A stretch of 64,000 nucleotides of DNA from NCBI GenBank assembly GCA_000620545.1, contig JIBA01000012.1, positions 186,001 through 250,000 of the forward strand, given 5' to 3'. Positions 17,056 through 26,039 of the stretch are shown here, piece after piece (within the stretch, counting starts at the first letter, position 1; each line of letters opens with the position of its first letter). The DNA is from Intrasporangiaceae bacterium URHB0013. Lineage in GTDB: Bacteria > Actinomycetota > Actinomycetes > Actinomycetales > Dermatophilaceae. Both the position numbers and the translations under genes were made by a program. The notes below the pieces were generated by a model. The model made no database searches. It was not told the origin of the DNA and worked only from the letters and a program-made list of their open reading frames with translations.

Positions 17056-17090
17056 GCCACCCCTCCCGGACCCCTGATGGGAGGGGTGGC
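17056..17090 (+). terminator. 12-bp hairpin after the PfpI gene
   Basis: Perfect arms 17056-17067 and 17079-17090 with an 11-base loop, 39 bases after the stop codon. The rest of the gap up to 17332 holds no gene I can support. A CGGTCGGTCGGTCG tract at 17274-17287 is a small tetranucleotide repeat. Confidence 0.75.
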
Positions 17091-17332
17091 CTCCGTGCAG
17101 GCCCCAGATAGCCTGTGGCTCAGCCGAACCCGTGGCGAGCCAGCGGTGGAGCAGCTCCCGCGCCTCGTAGGCGAGGTGCGACAGGAGGGTGCCGGTGAGC
17201 AGCCCCGAACCGCAGCTCGTGCAGGTGGTCCGTCAGCTGCCTCCTCGTCCACGGCACGCACACGCCCGCCCGATCGGTCGGTCGGTCGTATGCCTCTGCC
17301 ACGACCAGGGCGGGCGGCATACGCTCCGGGTC

Positions 17333-18657
17333 ATGAACGGGGACGACGCAGCCGTCGAGGCGCTCAGGGCGCTGATCCGCATCCCGACGGTCTCGGACTG
17401 GGACCCGGCGCGCGAGGACCGGGCAGCATTCGAGTTGCTCCTCGCCGAGCTGCGCCGGCGCTTCCCGCGCCTCCACGCCGCGTGCGAGGTGGAGCGGATC
17501 TGTGGGGACGCGCTGCTCGTGCGCTGGCCGGGTCGTACGCGTGAGGCGCCGGTCGTGCTCATGGCGCACCTCGACGTCGTGCCGGTCGACGACCCCACGA
17601 CGTGGACGCACCCACCCTTCGACGCCGACTCGCCGACGGCCAGGTCTGGGGCCGTGGGACGCTCGACTGCAAGGGGTCGCTCGTCGCGACGTGCCAGGCC
17701 GTCGAGGACCTCGTCGAGGCCGGCGTGGTCCCCGGGCGTGACGTGTGGCTGTCCTTCGGCTGCAACGAGGAGGTGTCGGGAGACGCTGCGAAGGACGCCG
17801 TGGCGATCCTGCGGGAGCGCGGGGTCGAGCCGTGGTTCGTCATCGACGAGGGCGGCGCCATCGTCCAGAGCGCGCTCCCGGGCGTCGACGTCCCCCTCGC
17901 CGTCATCGGCGTCTCCGAGAAGGGCACCGTCGACGTCGAGCTCACGGCTCGGGGCGACGGCGGCCATGCCTCCGCGCCGCGCCGGATGGGCGCGACCACC
18001 CGGCTCGCGCGAGCGATCCTGCGCCTGGAGAGAAAGCCGTTCCCCAGCCACCTGCCGGACGCGACCGTCGACATGCTCGAGCGCGCCGGCGCCCACGCGC
18101 GTATGCCGTATGCCCCGGTCTTCCGCCGTGCCCGCCGGCTGCGGCCCATCCTCTCCCGGGTTCTTCCCCGGCTGGGTCACGAGACGGCAGCCCTGACGCG
18201 GACGACCGTGGCCGTCACCCAGCTCTCCGGCTCCGCCTGAGCGAACGTCATCGCAGCGACCGCGCGGGCCCACGTCAACATGCGCGTGATGGTCGGGGAG
18301 ACCGTCGACGGGGCCGTGGTCCGGATTCGCAGGACCATCAAGGACGCCCACGTCGAGGTCACGCTGGTCAGCGGCGACGAGCCGAGCCCCGTCTCGCCGG
18401 TGGATGACACGGCATACGCCCTTCTCGAGTCGACGCTGGGAGAGGTCTTCCCCGGGACCGTCGCGGTGCCGTACGTGATGCTCGCGGCCACGGACTCGCG
18501 CCACTTCCACCGGGTGTGGCCCCGCGTCTACCGCTTCACTCCGTTCCGGATGACCGACTCCCAGCGTGCCTCGATCCACGGCGTCGACGAGCGCATCGCT
18601 GTCGACGACCTCCACGACGGTATCGCGTGGTACCGGCGCCTCATCGAGCAGTTATGA
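17333..18657 (+). pseudogene. M20 family metallopeptidase, broken by a frameshift and a stop
   Basis: The remains of a zinc M20/M25/M40 dipeptidase of about 440 codons. Frame 1 from ATG 17333 gives VLMAHLDVVPV, with the first metal ligands. Near 17629 the sense shifts to another frame, as if one base were lost, and continues LADGQVWGRGTLDCKG and FGCNEEVSGD. At 18238-18240 a TGA interrupts that frame at QLSGSA, where relatives have Gly (SGSAGANVI). Sense then resumes in the same frame (ANVIAATARAHVN ... RFHRVWPRVYRFTPF-like end) to 18657. Two independent lesions make it a probable pseudogene. Without a source trace, sequencing error cannot be excluded for the frameshift. Confidence 0.88.
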
Positions 18658-18736
18658 GGGAGAAGAGGATTCGCATGTCAGACAGCACGGCCGTCTCGAA
18701 CACCGCCCGGTTCGTGGCCAGCAGCCCGACCATCGG

Positions 18737-19447
18737 TCAGCTCACGGTCCACTGCCGTCGTGCCCGTCTGAGCACGTCGTCGGCGACCTGGGTCACCGAC
18801 GTCCCGCGCTGCTCCGCCTCGCTCATGAGCAGCTCGTAGGCAGTCCCCATGTCGACGCCCTGCAGGTAGGCGAGCGCCCCCTTGGCCTGCTCGATGACGA
18901 CACGACCGAGGAGTGCCTCACGGAGGGACTCGGTGATGTGGCGCTGGTCGATCGACTGGCTCTGCAGGATGACGATCGTCGACATGTCGGTGAACGCCTG
19001 GGCCATCTCGCACTGCGAGTCGTCGAGTGGGGCGTCGCTGCGGGTGAAGACGTTGAGCGCCCCGAGGGCCCGGCCCTGCCAGAGCAACGGGAAGGCATGC
19101 ACCGCAGCGAAGCCCGCACGCACGATCGCCTCACCCGCGACCGGCCAGCGCAGCTGGATCACGCTGGCACCGCGAGCGACGACCGGGGCGGCCGAGCGGT
19201 AGCACTCGACGCACGGACCTTCGTCCCGCCCCACCTGCAGGGCCTCGAGCTCCGCGACCCCGTGTGACGTGGACACGAGCAGCTCGAGGGAGGCGTCGGG
19301 CGCCTGCACGATCAGGCCCATCGCATCCACGCCGAGGGAGGACGAGCCGTCGCGCAGCAGGCGCGCCAACAGATCGGTCACGTCGTGCACGTCGACCATG
19401 GCCGCTGTGGCCTCGGCGAGCACCTGGCTGGTCGGTTTCGGGTTCAT
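18737..19447 (-). CDS. GAF-ANTAR domain RNA-binding regulator
   Basis: 236 aa. A GAF-type sensory domain (about residues 10-160; GPCVECYRSAAPVV and ALGALNVF are typical) is followed by a C-terminal ANTAR three-helix bundle (about 170-230; LREALLGRVVIEQAKGALAYLQGVD, shown here only in part). ANTAR proteins bind paired hexaloop hairpins in nascent RNA and prevent termination. ATG 19447 overlaps the stop of the upstream paralogue (ATGA), so both are made together. Targets are not identifiable here; no paired hexaloop RNA was recognised nearby. Confidence 0.88.
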   Translation of the reverse strand: MNPKPTSQVLAEATAAMVDVHDVTDLLARLLRDGSSSLGVDAMGLIVQAPDASLELLVSTSHGVAELEALQVGRDEGPCVECYRSAAPVVARGASVIQLRWPVAGEAIVRAGFAAVHAFPLLWQGRALGALNVFTRSDAPLDDSQCEMAQAFTDMSTIVILQSQSIDQRHITESLREALLGRVVIEQAKGALAYLQGVDMGTAYELLMSEAEQRGTSVTQVADDVLRRARRQWTVS

Positions 19448-20175
19448 TCGGGGTCCTTCGTCGTCGGGCCCGTGTCGGTGAAGTCGAGCGTACGGTCGAG
19501 GACGAGCATTGCGGTCGCCTCCACGGTGGTGTCGTGCGAATAGGCATGCGCTCGAATGACGGCCATGGCGTCCAGGGGGCTCATCCCCAGCTGGGCGACG
19601 ACCATCCCGACGGCCTGGTGCACCTTCTGCCGAAGCACCCACGGCCCCACGTCGTCGGTCAGCAGCGCCTCGTGCCCGAGCAGCGCCGCCCCGACCGCGT
19701 CGGCGAGGAACTGGGCCAGGACGGGATCGCCGTCCACGGCCTCGGCAGACTCGTCATAGACGATGACGACGCCGAGCGCACGGTCGTCAGGTCGCATCGG
19801 CGCGGCGCACACCCAGAGCTCGCCGAGCTCGTCCCGCGCGCTCGACGAGAACTGCTCCCACGGTGTGGGGTGGCGCAGGTCGGCCGTCACGACGCGACGC
19901 GACGTGAAGGCGTCCCAGCCGGGGCCCTCACCGAGCACCTCCTGGAGGCCGTCGAGCCGCGCGACCGTCGCGTCGCTCGCGCAGAGCGTCATCCGGTCGG
20001 GCTGGTTGTACCCCAGGGTGATGGCAGCCCCCGCTCCCCCGAAGACGCCCACGAAGGCGTTGCAGAGGCGAGCAGCCAGCGGAAGCCGGTCGACGTCGCG
20101 CGCGATGCCGCGCGTCAGGGCCGCGAGGATGGCGGCACGGTGCCGCGGGTCGGGACCGACGTAGTCATCCGTCAT
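19444..20175 (-). CDS. GAF-ANTAR domain regulator, upstream paralogue
   Basis: 243 aa, same architecture as the next gene: GAF-like N-terminal region (about 20-160) and ANTAR C-terminal helices (VLRQKVHQAVGMVVAQLGMS, then AMAVIRAHAYSHDTTVEATA). The two share layout but only modest identity by eye. ATG 20175. The spacer to the divergent TfoX-like gene (187 bases) holds a 7-bp inverted repeat, GGTGATC/GATCACC at 20255-20280, a candidate control site. Ligand unknown. Confidence 0.85.
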   Translation of the reverse strand: MTDDYVGPDPRHRAAILAALTRGIARDVDRLPLAARLCNAFVGVFGGAGAAITLGYNQPDRMTLCASDATVARLDGLQEVLGEGPGWDAFTSRRVVTADLRHPTPWEQFSSSARDELGELWVCAAPMRPDDRALGVVIVYDESAEAVDGDPVLAQFLADAVGAALLGHEALLTDDVGPWVLRQKVHQAVGMVVAQLGMSPLDAMAVIRAHAYSHDTTVEATAMLVLDRTLDFTDTGPTTKDPE

Positions 20176-20362
20176 CGGCCGCCGGCCTGGTGGGCACGGA
20201 CGCCGAGGCGTACCCGGGCGGGTGACGCACGGTGAGTCGCTCCTCGAAGGTGGTGGTGATCAGGCTGCTGCAGGATCACCGATCAATTCTACGCCGCAGG
20301 GCCGCCACCGCACGGTGGGCTGCGACGTGACCGCGACGGCGATCCGGTGGTGTCATGGAGTC

Positions 20363-20716
20363 ATGGACATGCCGAAGCACAGCGACGAGGCCAAGGCCCG
20401 CTTCCGCTCCCTCGTGACGCCGGCGCCCGGCGTGGAGGTCAAGCCGATGTTCGGCAGTCTCGGTGCCTTCGTCAACGGCAACATGTTCGCCGGTCTGTTC
20501 GGGCGGGACGTCGGGGTCAAGCTCGACGATGCGGGCCTGGAGGAGCTGCGTGCCCTGCCCGGCAGCGGCCCCTTCGGTCCCGAGGGCCGGCCGATGGGTG
20601 GTTACCTGTCGCTCCCCGCCGACCTCGACGACAGCCTGCAGGCAGCATGGGTCGACCGAGCCCGCGACCATGTCGCGACGTTCCCGCCCAAGGTCAAGAA
20701 GCCGAAGACGTCGTGA
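20363..20716 (+). CDS. TfoX N-terminal domain protein
   Basis: 117 aa small soluble protein containing only the TfoX N-terminal domain (MFGSLGAFVNGNMFAGLFG; GRPMGGYLSLP), as commonly found in actinobacteria. The name comes from the Haemophilus competence regulator, but stand-alone versions have no established role. ATG 20363; the next in-frame Met, at residue 3, is an alternative. Lysine-rich tail. Only 7 bases separate its stop from the convergent HNH gene. Confidence 0.85.
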   Translation: MDMPKHSDEAKARFRSLVTPAPGVEVKPMFGSLGAFVNGNMFAGLFGRDVGVKLDDAGLEELRALPGSGPFGPEGRPMGGYLSLPADLDDSLQAAWVDRARDHVATFPPKVKKPKTS

Positions 20717-20723
20717 ACCCCTG

Positions 20724-21929
20724 TCAGTACGGGGGTGGTTGCGGCTCAGGCACTTCGGGCCGCGCGGCGACGCCGTCGCGCCAGTTCTTGGGATAGGTGG
20801 TGTGCCGGCGGCCGGTGAGCATGGTCCATTCGAGCCCGTCCTCGGCGACCGGCTGGGAGGCCCAGATGCGCTCGGTCTTGACCGTGTGGTGCATCCGGTG
20901 CTTCGCGTAGAGGTTGTCGACGGCCGTCGCGCCGACCGGCCATGGCGTCTCGTGATCGAGGTCGCAACGCGTGGCCACGACCTCGCAGCCCGGCCCGCGG
21001 CAGGTGCCGTCGACGGCTCGCACGTGCTCGGCCATCGCGGCGGTCGGTCGGTAGGCATCGGTGGCTCGTGACAGGGCGCGGCCCGTGGTCACGTCGACGG
21101 GCAGGGTGCGCCAGACCGAGCCGGGGCGGGCTATCACCTCACGGGCGTGCGCGGCGGTGACCCAGCCGTGTCCCGGGAGCTCGCAGGCGGCGTCGGAGTC
21201 TCCGGTCGCAACCTCGAACGGCACGACGAGCCACACGAGGCCAACCGCTCGTCCCATTACGGGGCCAGCGATGTGGACGGATGTGTCTGACTGGGCGGAC
21301 TCGGCCGACTCGGCGGAGTCCGCCGCGGTGGAGGAGACGGCCGCTCCCGCGGTGGCTGGGTGCGACCCGGCGATCCCCCGGGAGTACAGGTGGCCGCGGA
21401 GCAGCGCCTCGGTTGCGAGGTCGCAGCGAACCTGATCCAGCGTGCGATCGTCACCCGTGCCACGCAGGGCTCGCGCCTCGGCGTCGAGCCGGTCTGTGAT
21501 CGCTGCGACCGCGTCGGCGTCGGCGACCACGGTGAGGCAGCCCATGCCGTCCTCGGTGAGTCGCCCGAACACGCCGCGCCGTGACCTTGCGTGCGCCCGC
21601 CGCTCGGCAGCGCCCCGCTGGTCCACCGAGGCCACGGCGCGCCGCAGCCGGCTCATGAAGGTGCGGTGCGGCACGCGTTGTCCGTCGTGGCTGGGAGCCA
21701 ACACCGCTTCCGCGACGGCCGTGACGTCGGCATCGGAGACGGATGCCGTCTCGCTCACGACCTGCAGAGCGCGGTGGAGCGATGTCTCGCCGGTGCGCAG
21801 GGCAGCGAGGACGACCCGGTGGCGCCTCGGGGAGGTCGCGAGCACCAGCCGCCTGGCGACCTCGCCTGTGCCCACACCGGTCGCCATGGCGATCTCCTCG
21901 GTCACGACTCGATCGGGCGAGACGTGCAC
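20724..21929 (-). CDS. DUF222-HNH endonuclease-like protein, 5' end uncertain
   Basis: At least 401 aa. It has the DUF222 region typical of a large actinobacterial family, followed by a C-terminal HNH nuclease motif: CRGPGCEVVATRCDLDHETPW (in part), then NLYAKHRMHHTVKT. Zinc-type Cys and catalytic His-Asp-His positions are present. The nominal start GTG 21929 has no ribosome site and truncates the N-terminal helix. In-frame sense continues upstream to an in-frame TAG at 22059-22061 (reading ALELEKARLEARLLVAYGAL), but no ATG, GTG or TTG occurs there. The gene may be start-less, use a rare start, or be decaying. An interior Ala/Ser-rich insert (AVSSTAADSAESAESAQSD) is probably a linker. Confidence 0.82.
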   Translation of the reverse strand: MHVSPDRVVTEEIAMATGVGTGEVARRLVLATSPRRHRVVLAALRTGETSLHRALQVVSETASVSDADVTAVAEAVLAPSHDGQRVPHRTFMSRLRRAVASVDQRGAAERRAHARSRRGVFGRLTEDGMGCLTVVADADAVAAITDRLDAEARALRGTGDDRTLDQVRCDLATEALLRGHLYSRGIAGSHPATAGAAVSSTAADSAESAESAQSDTSVHIAGPVMGRAVGLVWLVVPFEVATGDSDAACELPGHGWVTAAHAREVIARPGSVWRTLPVDVTTGRALSRATDAYRPTAAMAEHVRAVDGTCRGPGCEVVATRCDLDHETPWPVGATAVDNLYAKHRMHHTVKTERIWASQPVAEDGLEWTMLTGRRHTTYPKNWRDGVAARPEVPEPQPPPY

Positions 21930-22165
21930 GGACGCCGCTGAGATCTGCTGCGACTCGATGGTGTGCAGAGCGCCATAGGCGACGAGCAGCCGGGCCTCGA
22001 GGCGAGCCTTCTCGAGCTCGAGGGCCTCGATGGTCGAATCGGAAGGGGTCTCGCCCGGCTATGGACGATGAATCGGCTTGTCCCGCAGGCCATCTCAGGC
22101 GGGGCTCGCACATGGGCGATGCGCCCGGGCACCCGTCCGTCCCTGGGAACCCATAGGGTCGGGGC

Positions 22166-22876
22166 ATGGGGCGAGCGCGACTGACGGTGGCCGGAACGCC
22201 GGTCGGGGACGTCGGCATCATCGTTCACACTCCCGTGGGGACGCGCCGCAGCGACTCCTTGCCGCTGCTCGTCGCGCACGACGGGCCGGAGTACTCCCGC
22301 CGCGCCCACCTGCTCTCGGTGCTGCGCAGAGCCACCACCGAGGGACGTGTCCCGCCGACCCGCGTCGTGCTGCTCGAGCCCGGCCCACGCAACGAGCGGT
22401 ATGCCGCCAACCCTCTCTGGGCCGAAGCGCTCACCGCGCACGTGCTCCCGGTGGTGCGGACGGCATACGCGGTCGACGGGTCGCCCACCCTCATGGGGGC
22501 GAGCCTCGGGGCGCTGGCGTCGCTCCAGGCGGAGTGGATCCACCCGGGGACGTTCGGCGCGCTCTTCCTCCAGTCGGGGTCCTTCTTCCGCAGACGGGTC
22601 GACGACGAGGAGGACTTCGAGTTCTGGGACCGGGTCACCGCCTTCGTCACGCGAGTGCGACGGGCGCGCCGGCCTCGCACCGGCGCGCCCATCGTCCTGA
22701 CGTGCGGCACCGACGAGGGCAACCTGACGAACAACCGCCTGATGGCGCAGGCGCTCAGCGCAAGCGGGCACGACGTGTCGTTCACCGAGCTGCCGGGCCG
22801 ACACGACTGGCGCTCGTGGGAGGCAGCGTTCGACCCGCACCTGCTCGACCTGCTCGCCCGTCCCTGCACGCACTGA
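22166..22876 (+). CDS. Putative esterase (Fes/enterochelin-esterase-like alpha/beta hydrolase)
   Basis: 236 aa alpha/beta-hydrolase of the putative esterase family. Nucleophile elbow GASLGAL, oxyanion region VAHDGPEY, and a C-terminal GRHDWRSWEAAF holding the catalytic His. No signal peptide, so it acts in the cytoplasm. ATG 22166. It is followed 72 bases later by an ATP-grasp gene in the same direction. I believe this pairing is conserved in actinobacteria, which would suggest related substrates. The natural ester or amide is unknown. Confidence 0.85.
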   Translation: MGRARLTVAGTPVGDVGIIVHTPVGTRRSDSLPLLVAHDGPEYSRRAHLLSVLRRATTEGRVPPTRVVLLEPGPRNERYAANPLWAEALTAHVLPVVRTAYAVDGSPTLMGASLGALASLQAEWIHPGTFGALFLQSGSFFRRRVDDEEDFEFWDRVTAFVTRVRRARRPRTGAPIVLTCGTDEGNLTNNRLMAQALSASGHDVSFTELPGRHDWRSWEAAFDPHLLDLLARPCTH

Positions 22877-22948
22877 CCCGGCGACAGATGCCCTCGTTCC
22901 TGCAAGGATCGCAGTCGATGGCCCGACCCCGACGGTAGGAGCAGCACG

Positions 22949-24256
22949 ATGACCGAGACCGCTCAGCAGCAGGACCCGTCCACCCCGTCGAGCACCTCGT
23001 CCACTCGGACGCACCTCGTCGGGCTCCTGCTCGGTGCCGAGGAGGACTGGCCCACGGCGTTCGAGGCGCTCCTCGCGCTCGTCGGCCCGATCACGACCGA
23101 CGACGGCGTCACCCACGAGCTGACGAGCGAGCGTCTCACCATCGAGCCGTTCGACCTGCGCCAGCCGGTGCGGACCGAGCTCGTCATCGACCGCCTCGCC
23201 TACTGGTACTACCACCCCCGGGAGTGGCTCAAGAAGGCCGCGCTCATGGACGACACCTACCTGCTCAACAGCCCGTTCACGTTCCAGTCGATGGAGAAGC
23301 ACAGCGCCTACGTCGCCCTCATGCGGCTCGGGCTCAAGGTCCCCGAGACGTGGCTCGTGCCGTACAAGCACCCCGTCGACAACGTCCGTTGGGCCTACAC
23401 GTCCGCGAAGTACAACCGGCCCTTCGACCTCAAGGCGATCGCCAACCGGCTCGGCTACCCGATGTACATGAAGCCCTTCGACGGCGGTGGCTGGCGGGGC
23501 GTCTCCCGGATCAACGACGAGAAGGACCTCATCAAGGCCTACGACGACTCCGGCGAGATGCTCATGCACCTGCAGTCGACCGTCGAGTACGAACACTTCG
23601 CCCGGGCCCTGTCGATCGGTCCCGAGACGATGGTCATGGACTTCCGTCCCGAGCAGCCGATGCACAACCGGTATGCCGTGAGCTACGACTTCCTGCAGCC
23701 CTCGGCAGGCAAGCAGGCCGCCGCGATCAGCCGCATCGTCAACGCGATGTTCGGCTGGGAGTTCAACTCCTGCGAGATGCTCGTGACGGGTGACGACGTC
23801 TACCCGATCGACTACGCGAACGCCTGTCCCGACGTCGCGGTCACGTCGCTGCACTACTACTTCCCTTGGGCCATCAAGGCCCTCGTGCGCTGGTCCACCT
23901 TCTGCGTCATCACTGGCCGCCGCGGCCCGATGGACCTCGAGATGCGCCGCTACTTCGACGTCGCCGACCGCGACGACCTCACCGACGAGCAGAAGCTCGA
24001 CGAGTTCCTCGCGATCGCCGACGAGTACTTCGACACGGCCGCCTACTGGGCCTGGTGCGACCGCTACCTGCCGCACCTCGACGCCGCCGTGCTCGAGTGG
24101 GTGCAGTCCGACGCCTTCGCGCACCTGCTCCGCTCGACCGTCGTGACGACCTACCCGGCGCACGAGCGGGACCGGTTCATGGCGCACTTCGGCGGGCTCA
24201 TCGCCCTCTGGGTCAAGGACGAGAAGGCGCGGCTCGCCGCCCCCCGGGACGCCTAG
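22949..24256 (+). CDS. ATP-grasp-like carboxylate ligase of unknown substrate
   Basis: 435 aa soluble protein. The middle resembles ATP-grasp enzymes: LGYPMYMKPFDGGGWRGVSR (nucleotide-binding Lys and Gly-rich loop, about residues 170-190) and a later FGWEFNSCEMLV / VYPIDYANACPDV stretch, where Glu, Asp and Asn could bind magnesium. Such enzymes join a carboxylate to an amine or thiol via an acyl phosphate. It forms a likely operon with the esterase upstream. GGTAGGAG precedes ATG 22949. Its TAG stop is shared in a CTAG with the convergent gene. Fold assignment is by motif and moderately certain; function is open. Confidence 0.75.
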   Translation: MTETAQQQDPSTPSSTSSTRTHLVGLLLGAEEDWPTAFEALLALVGPITTDDGVTHELTSERLTIEPFDLRQPVRTELVIDRLAYWYYHPREWLKKAALMDDTYLLNSPFTFQSMEKHSAYVALMRLGLKVPETWLVPYKHPVDNVRWAYTSAKYNRPFDLKAIANRLGYPMYMKPFDGGGWRGVSRINDEKDLIKAYDDSGEMLMHLQSTVEYEHFARALSIGPETMVMDFRPEQPMHNRYAVSYDFLQPSAGKQAAAISRIVNAMFGWEFNSCEMLVTGDDVYPIDYANACPDVAVTSLHYYFPWAIKALVRWSTFCVITGRRGPMDLEMRRYFDVADRDDLTDEQKLDEFLAIADEYFDTAAYWAWCDRYLPHLDAAVLEWVQSDAFAHLLRSTVVTTYPAHERDRFMAHFGGLIALWVKDEKARLAAPRDA

Positions 24257-24891
24257 CCCAGCGAGCCGCCGATGCCTGCGACGAGGTTGATGGTCGCGGC
24301 GATGACGATCGTGCCGTAGAGGTAGGCGAGCATCGAGTGCCCGAGCACGACCCGGCGCACGGCGGAGCTCCTGAGGTTGGTGTCCGAGACCTGGTAGGCC
24401 ATGCCGAGGTTGAACGAGAAGTAGGCGAAGTCCGAGAACGTCGGGTCCTCGTCCTGGTTGAAGTCGATGGGCGGATACGGGCTCGCGTAGTAGACGCGGG
24501 CGTAGCGCAGCACGTACACGGTGTGGACGCAGAGCCAGCCGACGGCGACCGCGCCCACCCCGATGCTGTCCTCGATGATCGCGGCGGTGCCCCGGGCGCG
24601 TCCGCCCACGAGGAGGATGGTCACGCCCGCCAGGCTGGCGAGCCCCACGACGACGACGACGACGTCGTACCACGCCGCGTCGCCGTCGCGTCCCCGCACC
24701 TTCTCGCGCGTGGCCGGGGCGTCGTGGGCGAGGATGTGGGAGAGCAGTGGTACGGCGAAGGTCAGCCCGGCGACGACGAAGCCGGCCAGCGCGTGCACGA
24801 GGCTTCCGTGCGCCGGCCCGAGCGGTACGAGGACGCTCCCGAGCACCCCGACGACGACGGCCAGGGCGAGGCGACGTCGGATGGTGGGCAC
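24253..24891 (-). CDS. DUF1345 membrane protein
   Basis: 212 aa membrane protein with about five helices. The DUF1345 hallmark is clear at about residues 143-180: IDFNQDEDPTFSDFAYFSF then GMAYQVSDT. Function unknown. ATG 24891; a 149-base spacer separates it from the divergent lipid kinase gene. The stop overlaps the stop of the convergent ATP-grasp gene in a shared CTAG. Confidence 0.88.
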   Translation of the reverse strand: MPTIRRRLALAVVVGVLGSVLVPLGPAHGSLVHALAGFVVAGLTFAVPLLSHILAHDAPATREKVRGRDGDAAWYDVVVVVVGLASLAGVTILLVGGRARGTAAIIEDSIGVGAVAVGWLCVHTVYVLRYARVYYASPYPPIDFNQDEDPTFSDFAYFSFNLGMAYQVSDTNLRSSAVRRVVLGHSMLAYLYGTIVIAATINLVAGIGGSLG

Positions 24892-25040
24892 CTTCGGAGG
24901 CTACCGGCCGGGGGCGTTGCCGTCGCCGGCCTCCGAGCTGGTCACGCTGGTGTTCGGCCGGGTGCCCGATCCGGGTATGTCTTCTGCTGGTCGAGCTCGA
25001 CGGCCGCCTCCCTCACGCCACGAGCCCTAGGATCCCCACC

Positions 25041-26039
25041 ATGCCTGACATGCCCAGCGCTCGACACAGTCTCACCGTCGTCTACAACCCCCTCCGTGTC
25101 GACGACCTCGACGACACGAAGGACACCGTGGGGAAGGTCTGCGCCGAGCACGGCTGGGCCCAGCCCACCTGGGTCGAGACCACGGCGGAGGAGACGGGGG
25201 AGCGGCAGGCGCGCGACGCCGTGCGCGCCGGGGCCGACGTCGTCGCCTCGCTGGGAGGGGACGGCACGGTCCGCGCGGTCGCCTCCGCGCTCGTCGGGAC
25301 CGACGTCGCCCTGGGGCTGCTTCCGGGTGGCACCGGCAACCTCCTCGCTCGCAACCTCGGCCTCCCGGTCGGCGCGCTGGACGACGCCGCTCGCACGCTC
25401 GTCGAGGGGCAGGACCGACGCATCGACGTCGGAGTGGTCCGGTTCGGTGACGACCTGCCCGAGCCGGAGTCGAGCCGCGCCACCAAGGAGGGCCCGGAGG
25501 AGGTCGCGGACGACGAGGAGATCTTCCTCGTCATGACGGGCCTCGGGCTCGACGGCGAGATCATGGCGAACACCAACGAGAAGGTGAAGGAAGCCGTCGG
25601 CTGGGTCGCCTACCTCCTCGCCGCGGGCAAGAAGCTGTCAGGCCGCGGATTCCGCGTCGAGGTGCGAGCCGCCGGTGGCGAGGGCCACGTCGGCGCGCCC
25701 GGACAGGCCGTCACGAGGCATGCTCGCACCGTGATCGTGGGCAACTGCGGGATGCTGCAGGGTGGCGTGGAGCTGATGCCGGAGGCCGCCGTCGACGACG
25801 GCGCGCTGGACGCCGTGGTGCTCGCTCCCCGCGGCGCGTTCGGCTGGGCGTCCATCCTCGCGGACGTCGTCACGCGACACCGTGCCGGCCACAACCGCCT
25901 CGACCGACTCGTCGCTCCGGGGCTGACGGTCCTCGCGCAGCATCCTGTGGAGGCCGAGATCGACGGGGACCCCGTCGGTGAGCACCGGGCGCTCGCCATC
26001 CGCATCCTGCCGGAGTCCTTGGTTGTACGGGTTGGCTGA
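25041..26039 (+). CDS. Diacylglycerol kinase family lipid kinase
   Basis: 332 aa DagK/YegS-type lipid kinase. The nucleotide loop SLGGDGTVRAV (about residues 70-80) and PGGTGNLLARNLGLP (about 96-110) define the family, and TGLGLDGEIMANTNE is the second conserved block. A charged insert (about 140-158, EPESSRATKEGPEE) is not part of the core. ATG 25041. It overlaps the following PAP2 gene, and a second PAP2 gene follows. A kinase with two phosphatases suggests turnover of diacylglycerol/phosphatidate or a related membrane lipid. Confidence 0.9.
   Translation: MPDMPSARHSLTVVYNPLRVDDLDDTKDTVGKVCAEHGWAQPTWVETTAEETGERQARDAVRAGADVVASLGGDGTVRAVASALVGTDVALGLLPGGTGNLLARNLGLPVGALDDAARTLVEGQDRRIDVGVVRFGDDLPEPESSRATKEGPEEVADDEEIFLVMTGLGLDGEIMANTNEKVKEAVGWVAYLLAAGKKLSGRGFRVEVRAAGGEGHVGAPGQAVTRHARTVIVGNCGMLQGGVELMPEAAVDDGALDAVVLAPRGAFGWASILADVVTRHRAGHNRLDRLVAPGLTVLAQHPVEAEIDGDPVGEHRALAIRILPESLVVRVG

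Noticed and set aside
17120-17332. Possible small protein upstream of the M20 pseudogene
   Set aside because: Fragments look sensible in two different minus-strand frames but no frame is open with a start and ribosome site.
18238-18240. TGA in the M20 peptidase as a selenocysteine codon
   Set aside because: Tempting given the sel genes, but relatives have Gly here, no SECIS-like stem follows at the right distance, and a frameshift already breaks the gene upstream.
18675-18839. Short ORF after the M20 pseudogene beginning MSDSTAVSNTARFVASS
   Set aside because: It has a Shine-Dalgarno-like GGAGAAGAGGA, but after about 30 codons it runs antisense to the ANTAR gene. It may be the 5' remnant of a deleted gene; not supportable as a CDS.
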